Below, in pieces: positions 25,101 to 37,100 of a stretch of DNA of 64,000 nt. A program made the position numbers and the translations under genes. This stretch comes from Nageia nagi. Its lineage: Eukaryota; Pinophyta. The notes below the pieces were generated by a model. It did not search any database. It was not told the DNA's origin and saw nothing but the letters and a program-made list of their open reading frames with translations. Every line of letters begins with the position of its first letter. The stretch's first letter is position 1. The DNA lies in assembly GCA_050084985.1 (NCBI GenBank), contig JBITNC010000001.1:16740001-16804000 (forward strand), in the 5' to 3' direction.

Positions 25101-28100
25101 CAAACTGAACATGAGTGTGGAAGAAAAGATCATGGGTGTCAGGATAAATCAATCTATACGCCTTCATATCCTCACTATAACCAACAAAAATGAGAGGCTT
25201 ACTCTTCTTTTCCAAGGCCTTACACTTGCACTTCGGAATGAAGGCCCAAGCATGACTACCAAATACTCTGAAGCGTGACACATCAGGCTTGGTTCCACTC
25301 CAAGCCTCTTCAGGAGTCATATGATCAAGAGCCCGATGAGGAGTACGATTCTAAATGTAGTTCGCACAATTGACTACCTCAGCCCAAAAAATAGGAGGCA
25401 AGTCTCGAGAATGCATCATACAACTAGCCATCTCCTTCAATGTTCTGTTCTTCCTTTCTGCAACTCCATTTTGCTGTGGCGTGTGGGGAACTAAATCCTG
25501 ATGAATTATACCATGCTTCTGAAGAAACTCTGAAAACTCAGTACTGAAATACTCCCCCCCATTATCTGTGCGAAGCTTCTTAATGCAACTAGAAGATTGA
25601 TTCTCGACCAAAGCCTTGAAAACTTTGAAATGAGCAAAGACATCACTCTTGTACTTGAGAAAATACACCCAAGTACGTCTCGAGAAATCATCAATGAATG
25701 TAAGTGCATATCGAGCTCCAGTGAAAGAAGGGTGTGTAAAAACCATCAAGTCACTATGCACCAACTCTAAAAGAGAAGATGCACGATTGGCATTACCTTT
25801 AGGAAAAAGGTCTTGGTGTTGTTTCCCAAGAGCACAACCAGGACAAACACCATCAGAACAAGACACCTTAGGTAAGCCAATGACCATATTATGAGCATGC
25901 AACTCCTGCAAATATCCATAGTTGAGATGACCAAACCTCTCATGCCAAAGTCTACTCATAGAATCTGCATGGGAAACCAACCCAGTACCTGAATCATCAT
26001 CAAATCCCTTAAAATGATACAACCGTAAGGAATGATCAACATCACCACGAGCAATAAGGGATTGGGGTTCATTCAAACTCCGTATCTCAAAATCATCAGG
26101 AGTGAACAACACAGTCCTCCCCCCCCCAGTATTACAAATCTGATATATGGAAAGAAGGTTGGAAGAGAGCTCAGGAACCGAAAGCACATCAAGGATGTGA
26201 CCACCATCAACTGGAATGTCCCCTTTTCCCTTCATAGAGATGTGAGAGGAATCACCAACCTCAATTCTAGAAGTAGAAGTAGAACAAAGAGATGGAAAAG
26301 ACTCCGTGCATGGAGTCATGTGATGAGAGGCACCTGAATCCATAACCCATCTATCTGAAATCGAATGTCCTTTCCCACGAACATTCAAAGCCTTGCCTGA
26401 TACATGAGAAGATTCAGATTTTTGCTTCCTTTTATCATCTTTCATCCTTTTATAACACTTTTCAATTACATGACCAAGCTTCCCACAATAGGAACAAGTA
26501 GGCTTCTCTTTGTCTGGAGTGGATTTTGAATCAGGAGCTTTAGGAGCTGGCTGAGAAGTAGGAGTTTTAGGCTTAGGTTTGGGCTTACCCTTACCTTTAG
26601 ATGCAGTCAATGCTTTAGATGAAGATGAAGATGTCTCAAGAGTTGAAAGTTTAGACTCTTCCCTTGTAAGACGCTCACAAAACTCTTCCAACTTAGGCAT
26701 TGTGAATTTATCACCCATAGCATCTTTTGTAGAGAGGAATGTAGAAGCAAATACATGAAATGGACCCTTCAACTTTGATAAAATCAAATAGATGCATTCA
26801 TCCTCTTTCTTCTTTTTACCAGCACCCATCAATTGTATGTACAATTCTTTGAATTTAGTGAGATAATCGACCATGGTGGGAAAATCATCAGGAGACAAAG
26901 CAGTAAGATAAGCATCAATTTGCATAGCCCTCATAGTGTCAACTTTACCAAACAAGGATTCCAATTTATCCCATGCATCATGTGGTGTGGTAATATTATC
27001 AAGATGAAACCAAAAACTCTCACTAACATTTGCTTTAATCAACCCAAATGCTTCACCAGTTGCCTTTGTAAATGACCAAGTTTCATAATCAGATTTGAAT
27101 GTGAACTTTTATTCCTTAACGAGTGTGTTTAATCCTCTTTGTGCTAATATTGTCAACATCCGTGGCTTCCAAATGTGATAGTTATGAGGTGTGAGAGGTT
27201 CAATTTTAAATGAAGAATGCTCCATCTCAAAAACCAACAAGGAACCAAGAAACCAAGCGACAAGAGGTGCAAAAATCAGCACCCAACACAAGAAGACCCC
27301 ACCCAAATTTTATTCACTTTCAAATGACCCCCCACAAGAAACTTGCCGTCAAGGCTTACAATGTTACTAGTTTGGAAGATCTTATCTCCAGCTTTACAAT
27401 GCAAAAAACGGCACCTCAATTGGAGTCCGTTTGCTCAAGTTATGGAATTAAATGTGTTTGCCTTCCAAATCAATTAAATGGCCCTTTAAAACTATAGAAA
27501 AATTAAAATTTATTTTTCTAATTTAAAAAAAATAGAAAATAAACTATTTTTTTAATTTTTTTAAAACTATAGGGAAGCGGCCAGAAAAATAAATCAACCT
27601 GCAGAGCCCAGCGACAATGGAAGGCGAGGAGCCAAGCACGAGGAGGAGGACCATGCGAGCTGAGGAGAAGAGAGTGGGTTTCCAAGGGGCTACAAACACG
27701 CAGGAGTCCAACCAGATCTACAGCGAGCAAGCCATGGGAGTGCAGAGACCAGGAGCACTGTGAGGAGTAGCCAAAACCACGTAGGTCAGAGGCCAGGCGC
27801 GGCACAGGCTGGGGGCTTTGTTGTCAAGCAGAACAACCACATCTGTGTGCTCTAGGAGTGAGTGCGTGGAGAGAACGCTGTTATAGGGCTCAACTACAGA
27901 TGTTGAGACCTGTGGTGATGGGTATACAGTAAAATCGAGCTTGGACTTCTTGCCATAGTCCACGGAGAGATGCTCGAGGAGGAGGGAGCCCAGGCCAGAT
28001 CCAATACCTCCACCGACTGCGTTGAATACAAGGAATCCTTGGAGACCCGTACAATTGTCTGCAAGCTTCCTGATGCAATCGAGGCAGAGATCACTTGTGC

Positions 28101-31100
28101 AGAGGAGCTACACGAGAGCGTTTTCTAATGGCTGGGAAGCACCTGGGAGGCTACGCTGGGCGTGCCGTGAGCAGGAGGGAGGCTGTGAGGAGGCTAGGAC
28201 AAGCCACCCACAAAAGACAGAATGATGCACCCGGATCCCTCAAGAGAATCAATTTGAGAAAGCCTCACAAAGAGTCTGAATGCTTGCAAAAATCCAACCA
28301 GCTCTGGTACCATGTGAAGAATTGCAGGGAGATCAATTCAACCCAGAAAACAAGGAGATGCAAGACACCACAAACAGGAAGAGAAGCTGAAATCCTCAGA
28401 TTGATTCATACAGAAATGAGAATTAAGCCCAGAATAAATAGGGCAAATCACAAACTAATTTACAACAGCATGTCAACCATGCGGGAGCAAAATGCACAAG
28501 TAGACAAATATGTGGTTATTCGTAACAACCCAGCTAGAATAGTAAAAACTAAGGAAAAATTAATTAACCTTAGTGAACTTAATATTCTAACAAATTCATA
28601 GACGATGAATTTTTGCACAACACCCTTCTCCAAATGTATGTCAAATGTGGCAAGCTCATTGCTGGTGGCATTTTCCATGGAATGATAGCAAAATATGTAC
28701 ATAATCCTTTTATTAAGGAAGCTGAAATTTTTTAGGAAATTTAACACATAAATGTGGTCTCATGGAATTAGAAATTTAACAGGCTGTGAAATGTAGGGCC
28801 ATTTTTGTAATTTATCCTTTTTATTTTAATACCTGAAGCTTTGGAAAGGGCTAAGGCCAAAAAAGCGACAAAAAAAAAAGAAACTAGAATTTCAAGAATC
28901 AAAATCATTGATGGAGTGCCTAATCAATATCAGGTCCAACTTGTGGATGACATCCTTTTGTTGTGATCCCTTTGGTTTGAGAGGAAGAAGCTTATGCCGA
29001 AATTTTGAAAGACAATGAGAAGGTTGCAGGATAGAGGACAAAAGGATAAATCCAAGGTTTTCTCTTAAATACTAAAGATTCAATGAAGGACAGAATCAAA
29101 GCTGCATTGAATTTGTTTTAGAAGACTCCGTCAAACGTTTACTTGGACATGCCTCTATTTGAAGGACAAATAAGATAGGTTTTGGGAACTTCTAGTCAAC
29201 AAATTCAAATCCATCCTAGCCATTTGAAAGACTAAATGGTTGCTTTTAGGAGGAAAAATCCAATTGCTAAAATTGGTCATTCAAACTCTCCCGATACATT
29301 TTTCATTTCTTTTACATATCTAATACGAGTGCTCCAACTGCTTGATCAAATTGAAAATAAATTCCTGTGTTAGGGGGTTTTTCTTTTCTACCCTAGAGGG
29401 TTGAGAAAAACGCCAACACCTCAGGTGGAAGTGCGTTACTCCTTCCTGCTATGGGGACTAGTTACCCCAAAGGTCACTCCTCTTAGGTTTGCGAGAGTAG
29501 AACTCAAGGAACGACTGAGATGTTTAAAGCTGCCACCAACACAAATATCATTTGTGGATCAAGGGACTCGGACTTATACCCATAACTAAGCAAGATTGTT
29601 TCTGAACATACTTGAAACAAATGGGTGCGAAAGCCATGCAAAGAAAATGTAAAATAAAAGAAAAATGGTGGAAAGACCGTGGATACAAGGATTGGATCAA
29701 CACATATGCATATTCATGGACTTGTACAATATTTGGAAGTCGACTCATCGGGGATCGATTTAGGTTCCACGCATCTCGAATCCATCCCATTAGCCAACAA
29801 CACGAATGGTCTAGTTAAAGGAGAGCGAAGCTATGGCAAACGCAGTGAGTGATGAAGTGAAGGTAGGTCTAGGCGAAAGAGGTGAAGTCCCTAAGGTGAG
29901 CGACGTAAAAGAGTCATTCCAAAATGTAAAAGTCTAATTAAAAACGATGAAATATTGCTAACACAATGTTACTCTAACCACTTCAAATGATTTTCAAGCA
30001 CTCTTCCATCCACGTCATACAAGATTTACGAAATGCACCAAGTAGATTGAAGCAACACAAGATAGCAATAGCATCAACTAGATAACATCATCATTCATTC
30101 ACATTCATTGTCATACATGAGAGCATATAGTAATCAAGCACATGTACACCACATCAACAATTTTAAGAGAAGGTTTTACTATTTAGTATTAAGAAATGTG
30201 CAAAGTTCCTTAAAATTGTCAAAATGTCTAACCCCTTACAAATGGGCCGTTAGGAGGTATAAATAGTTTTTCAAGCAACCAATAGTGTTTCCTTAACCCT
30301 AATTATTTTTAACAATAAAACAAAGTGTGGTCCAATAATAAATCGCAACATGGCATTACAAGATCCCTTCCAAACTTGTAGGAGCAAATCCTCATTCGTC
30401 ACAAGTTTGGGAATAAAATAATAATAATCAAAGTCTTTTGTAGAAAATAAAGATATTTGTTGAAAATAAATAAAATAAAATGAAATAATTATGATGATGG
30501 TGGCCCTAAGGCTGCAACTTTATTCTCGAAGTCCTCATCCAATAACTTGGCTGTGAACTCCAAACTGTGCACCATCTCAGAGGTCTTCCCAAGATTCTTT
30601 GCCACACAACCTTCAACCTTGCTAATGATCTTTTGCATCTCTAGCTTCCAAGCATGAGCCTTCAACATGTGCCTAGCATGGCTCCCAGTCTGACATGCAT
30701 TGATTTCCGTTGATTTCCTCGGTCATCAACAAGCTCTGGAGTAGATGTCTCACCTCAGCAACTACCAGGTCTGATTCTCTGATGGTGGTGTCTTCCTCAA
30801 GGAATTTGACTTCATATTCCATCTGCTCCAACCTTGACTTTGCTTTGTCATATCTTTACTCACTTTCTAAAAGCGTGTAGTCATTTCCTGCACCACTCCC
30901 AAATAGAACCAATAGTCATCACATAAGCTAGCATCCTTCGGTCTCTGATCCTGAGTCATCTAAAAGTTCTCAATGATAGGTCTCCGAGACTCTAACCTCC
31001 TGAGGAAATCAACCTTGTTCGTTATAATGTCCTGTAGCCTTTGTTCTTCAATGGAGATCTTTTGCAAGACCTCCATGAACTATGCCACCATTGTTAATAT

Positions 31101-34100
31101 GTCTTAAATCAACTGTTGTTTTATAGCCACCAACCCCTCCTTCAATGGTTTCAACTTCTTGAGTTCTTCGAGGGGAACCTTCATGGATTTTTTTCTCCTT
31201 TTGCAGTCCATCCTTGGTGATTGCATTCGTATTGGCTATGATTGCGTGCTTCCTATCCACAATTCTGATGGAGCCTGTATTGATGATTTGGCTAATTTGT
31301 TTGAGATCTTCACGCCTTTATGGGTTAACCTTGTCTGTGTGCATTGTCTTAATGTGGACTACATCATTGGTCATGTATACATAAGTCTGGCTCTTCTCTG
31401 GACGAGTGGAGCTCTCTCCTACATGACCATTAAATTCATCATCTCCAAACTCCTCTCCGGCCTCCATGTTGAAAACGTCAAGGCAATCGTCTATGTCTAC
31501 ACCTCACTCATCATTTGGTGGTGGCTGGTGGGTTTCAACAATTGGTTCATGGTTAATTATCTTGCCTCTTCATCAACATTCTCTTCAGCTACTTCTGATG
31601 ACTGTGATTGGGGTGTTCTCTTCAATTGTGTTCTCCTGAGAACTGATTCAAAGGTTGGACTCTTCCCTTTCTTAAGAGAGGTGGAAGGTTTTGAAGAAGC
31701 AAACTTTTGAACTAGCTACAAAATTTGCAAAGACTCACTCTCCTGAGCATCTAGAATCCGAATAGGCTAATACTGGTTCTCTCCTTGTTCACCATCCTCT
31801 CCTTGTCCATCTTCTTGACTATCTTTTGGTTCATACATCAAGCTAGAGGATGGGAACCCAGATGGTGGAATAACTATAGATGGGAGTTGGACTAACTCTC
31901 TAGGTGGTATTTGGGGGCGATGGGTCCTTCTCTATTTCTTACGCACCTCACCACCTTGTTTGCCACCACATCTTCCAAATCTCTCACATCATGCTCATCC
32001 ATGATTTCCCTTACCTGTTCAACCATTGTCTCAACTGGGTTCCTACCATGCATCAAAGCATATTGACCAACAAATTCTTCAATTATCAAAGGGTACTGTG
32101 TAACTCTAGATGTAGATTCTTGTGGCCTCTTCCCCTTGGACTGTGACAACCTCTTGTCAATAGTGGCTTCCATTGTCTCTTGCTGCTTCTAGGCCTTCTC
32201 TTGCAATCCAGCACGAATCTTTCTCATCTCCACCTCGCTATTCATGTTCCTAAATAGCTCCTTATCTCTAAATGGCTTATGCTCATAAGCCCTTTTGCAT
32301 TCCTTTATGTAGAAGCTATGGATTTTATGCTTCGATTCATAGTGTGTCTGTAGCAATCATCTTCTTGAAATGGTATGTCTCCAACTCTTATTTCATTGTG
32401 TCCACATTTGCCCAAGTCCTGCATTGGTACTCTCCCACTATGATTGACAGGTTAGAGGAAGCTGATTTCTTGTGCCATACATGCTCATGCAAGAAGGCCA
32501 ACTGCCTCATCATGTCCATTAGGACCAATCTATTGCTGACATACCTAGGTAGTTGATATATCTCTATGGTTGATCCATAAATTCTAATATAGGAATAGCG
32601 TTGGTGATGGATGAATAAATATCCATGGTTCTTCAAGGAATCCTATGCTGAGTTTGATATCCTAGTTATCATGACTTCACCTTTTAGTTCCTTATAGATC
32701 TCATATTCCCATCCATCATTTCTCATAAAGAAGCTATCCCATCTTCTCTCGATCTTCCACTTGGGTAGCCCTTCCATATGGCATAGGTTCCCTTTTCGAT
32801 CCAAGCTACCTCTCCATGAGCTGTGGGTATATACTTTCCGTGAAGCAATAAGTATACTAAGTATGAATTGAGGTAAAATTTCCAAGAGGTGCCCATCGAT
32901 GACAACTACTCCTTCGAAGGTGTCACTCAATACCTTGCTCCATCTAAACTTCTTGCCCTTTGCCATCTCGATGATGAAGCCAAAGAACTCCTTCCTGAAC
33001 TTGGTACCATCTTCTTTCTGAAGGATCCTAGACAACATCAATATCACCAACTCTATGGAGGGGTAGAAGTTGCTGCGAGGAGCATTGATGAGAGCATTTC
33101 CTTTAAGGCCTTGGTGCTCTTCAAGCATCCAATCTCTAATGGTGACGGCTGCCCTATTTGTGGATTGGTAGAGGGCTAATGACTATGCTTCATTGTATTT
33201 GATGTTCCCCTTTCTTGACCATTGAAATGCCTTCTTGATAGCTTCAGGGATGAAGTCCATAATGGCATCCCCCTTGATTTCCTTGAGCACCCTTTCACCC
33301 TTCTTCCAGTGTTGGCCTACTTCCATGCATAACTCTAGGAAAAGGGATGCAAACGAGATGGAGGTGGCTGTAGCGAGACCTTAGAAGAACACAACATCCT
33401 TTTTTAATATATTCATCTCTATGTTGCAGACCTTCTCTCTCATTTGTATAGGGTTGACCTTTTTTCAATTTGTATCCTCGATGGTGGCAAATTCATTCTT
33501 CGAAAATCTAGCCCCTTGTGGTAAGGTCTCTTGCGTCTCACATATAGAGACGATACATCTTGCTTCAGCCTCTTTAGCTCCTTTGCACTCTCCTTGGCCA
33601 CACTACTCCTCAAGCTAGTCATCTTGGCCGAGTAGGTCATGGGTGTCCCCAAAAGTGATGTGCAAGCCTCCCTAGGATGAGACATCTCCAACATTGCCTT
33701 GGTCTTGTTCTCTAAATGCCCCACGTGTGTTTGAGAGGGAAATGATGCGAATTTGAAGCCCTAATTCTGCTCTTCTTCCTCACTTGGGTGCAAAAAATGA
33801 AGTGAAGAAGTGATTTGAATTTGAAAAAATGAGAAGCTCCACCTTGTACTTATACCCAAAATTTAGGTTTTTGCATACCCTAGTCGGCCATGTTCTTGAG
33901 AAACTTCATTTTGGCCATCCAGATGATCGACCTAGGGTTGTTCTAGCTCTGGATCGAGTTATTTCCTCCTATGACTGGCTGTGGGGGTGGGAGTGTGCTC
34001 TTGGGGCTAGCGCATGCCTAGAAAAGACAAGATTAGACAACTTTATTCCCTCTGGACGCTTATTGTCTGGCTCTTCAACTTACCTGTTTTGACCTTGCAT

Positions 34101-37100
34101 CATCCAAATTTGTCTTTTCCAGGGCCCATACTTATCAAATTTCATCCTCAGGCGCATCTAGAACTCCTCCCAGACTAGGCACATGTTTCGAAAAGACAAG
34201 ATTTTGTCTTTTTGAAACATGCACCCAACCCTCTAGTAATGCCAATTTGAGCGCATGCCCTAGAAAAACAAAATTGCTCTTGTCTAGTTTGACTTGTTTC
34301 GAGGCCTTAGCAAGTGGGGCTTAACCAAATTTTCACATTTTTCTGAAATTGGTATCTCCCTGGACCAAGCGCATGCTTCAGGAAGTCAAGATTTTTTCTT
34401 TTGAAACCATGCGCCTGTCCTCTTGGCCCTATCTGAGCTAGATGCCAGCTTTGGACTTCCATACCTTAGCCAAATTTTCTATCGAGATCAAACTGGTTAT
34501 CTCCCTGCCTTGAGTGCATGTTCCCAAAAGACAAAATTTTGTCTTTTTGAGAGGTGCGCTCAGCCTTGATGTGCTTCATCTTCACCTTTTCACCTTTAGG
34601 TTTGTTTCGGGAGGCCTCCTAAACTAGGTGCATGCTCCCAAAAGACAAGATTTTATCTTTTTGAGGGGTGTGCTTGGCTTGTAATGCATCAAGGTCACCC
34701 CTTTGATCCTTTGTTTTGACCTAGGAGGCTCCTAGGTCCAAGCGCAAAAAGACAAGATTTTGTCTTTTTGGAGCATGCACTTGGCCTTGGGATGGCCTAG
34801 TTTCACTTGGCTTGAATTGGACTTGACCTGGGTTCCCCTACTTTGCCTAAATTCGACTTATGATTCTCAAACTTAGTCATTTTTCGAAGGATTTTGACTT
34901 TATTTTGACATGGCTAAGATGAGATGGACAATAACGCTTAGGCTTGTGATGATAGGCATTATAACCAGGTTGGTGAAGCTTTCGAATAGACATGGCATTG
35001 TGTAAACCTGAGTTGTCATGGATCCCTGAAATCACAAGATTTTGGGGTGTGTTGTGTAAGTCACAACACTATGGAGAGGCAATAGTAATGAAAGTCCACT
35101 TGATGGGTAGAGATAAAGTTTGTATCAGCGAGGTAGAAGAGAGGCAGGTCTCAAGAAGCTTTCATAGATGAAGATAGCCCTTGGTGCCAAACTATTTTGG
35201 ATACTTCATGAAGAAATTGATAGGTTATGGAGTAAGATCCTCTGCACCAAATATCTGGGGGGAGTTCGAAAGGATAGAATTCCTAACAACAGCAATCCCC
35301 AAAAAGTATCTTCTATTAGAATTTTATAGTAGCAACAATTTAATTAATGGATATGTGAGATGGGTGGTGAATAAAGGAAACCAGGTTTTTAAAGATAAGT
35401 CATGGTTCCTTCCAAATATCCTCTTGTAAAATAATACAATTGGAAAATTCAAAGGTATTTGCATCAACAAATGAAGCACAAGAGTAGTTCACTATTTGGA
35501 GAATATCATAAAGAGAAGACAATGGAAAATGCACATGGAAAGGAACTCTCTACCTCTAGCCTAAGATAAATCCTAAAGGCTCACAAGATTTCTTGGCAGA
35601 AGAATGAAGATAGATTAGATCAAAAGTAAAATAGAAAAGTAGGTAACTAAGTTCTTAAAATTGATCCATAACATTGCTATTCAAAAAATTTACTACCCAG
35701 ATAAGAAAATCTGGATTAAAAATCTTGTAAAGGTGTCCAAATCTAAGAGAATCCAAATTTAGATAAGGAAATTCTCTCTAGATGGAATTTGATTTCTCTT
35801 GCGAGGAAGGGTGAAGCATAATAGACCAAAACTTGGAAGGATACAGGGGAAAGACCAAAGGAAGGGGGTGTCAATAATCAATTTTAGTGGGTCTTCAAAA
35901 GGAAATCCAAGGAAGGTAGGGGAATGGAGAGGTAACAAATAATAAAGCAGAAGCTTTAGAAGGCTAAGGGGCTTTCATCCATTTGCCAACATAATTAGAA
36001 GAAGGTATACATAGAAGAGAATTCTCAAATAATTTTCAAGGATCAAAGAACTCCAGGCAGCTAACTGGGAACTCATACGTATCTGTAAGGACATGGAGGC
36101 CATGAAGTTACAGATTAGAATGAAGCTTAAAGAAGTTATACAAGAGGGAGATAAGGGAACACACTGATTGGCCAACAAAGGGATGCTCATATCCATAGAA
36201 TCTACCCATGCATGGGACATTGGGATATATGGGAAGAAAATCTAGCCAACATTCTTAGGAAGAACTTAAGGCATTAATAAATTAACAGATTTTATCAGAG
36301 GTTCCTTCTTGTAGACTCTACAAGATTTATGCATAGTGTTGTGGGGCGTGCTGAACCAAGTGGTAGGATGGCTCAACAAGCCTTCACAGGACATCGGGTC
36401 TTCGTAGTAAGCCGTCTAGGGAGGAACGGCCATTCGATCACCGGACTACGCCTCAGCCGGACTAACCTGCAGGGTTAGTGCAACACACCACAGTAGAAGA
36501 CTTAAACAAATAACAAGTAAACGTACAAGAAAGCAAATAAGCAAACACACAAGACGTGAGGGAAAGTGGTAGTTTTATTATACTAACGTACTAAACCGTT
36601 CAGGAGTACAATACAAGGGCCCAAGGCCAATTGACACACCTTGGACTGTGAGTCGACCACTGTCGATAGTGCTCATAGACCGTTTACACGAGACTAAGTC
36701 CCCTCCTAGCAGTTGAACCTCTCAGCAGGCCGAAAAGGCCTCTTCACGGTCCGTCCCACTAGGCAAGTTCGAAGACCTGCTAACTAAGACTCGGCACAGG
36801 ATGCCCCTCGCTCGAATGCCCAGGCACACTCCGATTGTCCGCCTAGTTCCCAACTGGTAGAGATGACCCGCTGCCCTACTCACATGAATGTGGAAGGCAG
36901 AAGTTGTAGACAGCTCTTGCTCGCAAACATGCTTGGCTTAGAAAGGCTTGAGAGTGCTTGCAGGCTTTAATGTTAGGAGTTAGTTGATGAGTGAGGAAGA
37001 CGTTTCCCCACCATGTACTCCCTCGGTTGATATGGTGACGCCCTTGTCACCGGGAACAACTACGGTCATCGCGCAAATGCCAATCAGCCACATAGAGGTT

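Larger units (their letters stand above)
22790..28592 (-). mobile_element. near-intact Ty1-copia element with a captured tubulin fragment
   Basis: LTRs of 279 and 280 bp (sense TGTTAGAAT...CTTCACA) differ by about six substitutions and one indel, and are flanked by a perfect 5-bp duplication AATTC (22785-22789 and 28593-28597). The primer site TGGTACCAGAGC is next to the right LTR, and a G7 polypurine tract is next to the left LTR. One frame runs from the gag ATG at 27225 to 23254 with only three stop codons. The leader between primer site and gag carries GC-rich sequence including an alpha-tubulin fragment. The element lies in sense with the SFR2-like gene. Confidence 0.93.
22528..28817. mobile_element. 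TIR element carrying a PPR-gene fragment, split by copia
   Basis: Terminal inverted repeats read GGAAAAATTACAAAAATGG at the left and GGATAAATTACAAAAATGG at the right (18 of 19 match). The string TTACAAAAATGGCCCT is repeated again just inside the left end. The flanks are TTTTTA on both sides (22522-22527 and 28818-28823), a likely target duplication inside the LINE RT. Without the copia insertion the element is only about 480 bp. It holds a pentatricopeptide fragment on the plus strand, so it looks like a non-autonomous DNA transposon that picked up gene sequence. Confidence 0.6.
29367..35072 (-). mobile_element. insertion of unknown class in the LINE
   Basis: The LINE frame reads KFL up to 29369 and resumes WRG at about 35075, so roughly 5.7 kb has been inserted. 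The ends read TGTTAGGGGG at the left and TCACAACA at the right. CTGTG and CTATG flank it and may be a 5-bp duplication with one change. No LTR pair and no TIR beyond TGTT was found. Inside, on the minus strand, are an array of palindromes (34.0-34.8 kb), then a long degenerate reading frame (33760-30485). At 29.4-30.48 kb I see nothing recognisable. Confidence 0.5.
21450..36336 (+). mobile_element. LINE (L1-like) with C-terminal RNase H, twice interrupted
   Basis: Three stretches make one decayed reverse transcriptase. 21450-22527 carries the pre-RT region ([14 protein letters not shown] near 21687), DGYRPTSL (about 22112) and [13 protein letters not shown] (about 22302). 28824-29369 continues with the active-site region ([11 protein letters not shown] near 28938; usual FADD is VDD here) and YLDMPLFEG. 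About 35073-36336 continues with [15 protein letters not shown] (35188) and an RNase H-like tail (SQIIFKD near 36025; WLANKGM near 36168). No ORF1, endonuclease or poly-A tail was found, so it is probably 5' truncated and its 3' end is lost at the gypsy insertion. It lies antisense to the SFR2-like gene. Confidence 0.75.

Noticed and set aside
28095-28601. 168-residue open frame on the plus strand
   Set aside because: It crosses the leader, the primer site and the whole LTR of a minus-strand copia element; it is not a gene.
31159-31710. 183-residue open frame on the plus strand
   Set aside because: It lies opposite the longer minus-strand coding pattern of the unknown insertion and shows no domain. 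It is probably a shadow.
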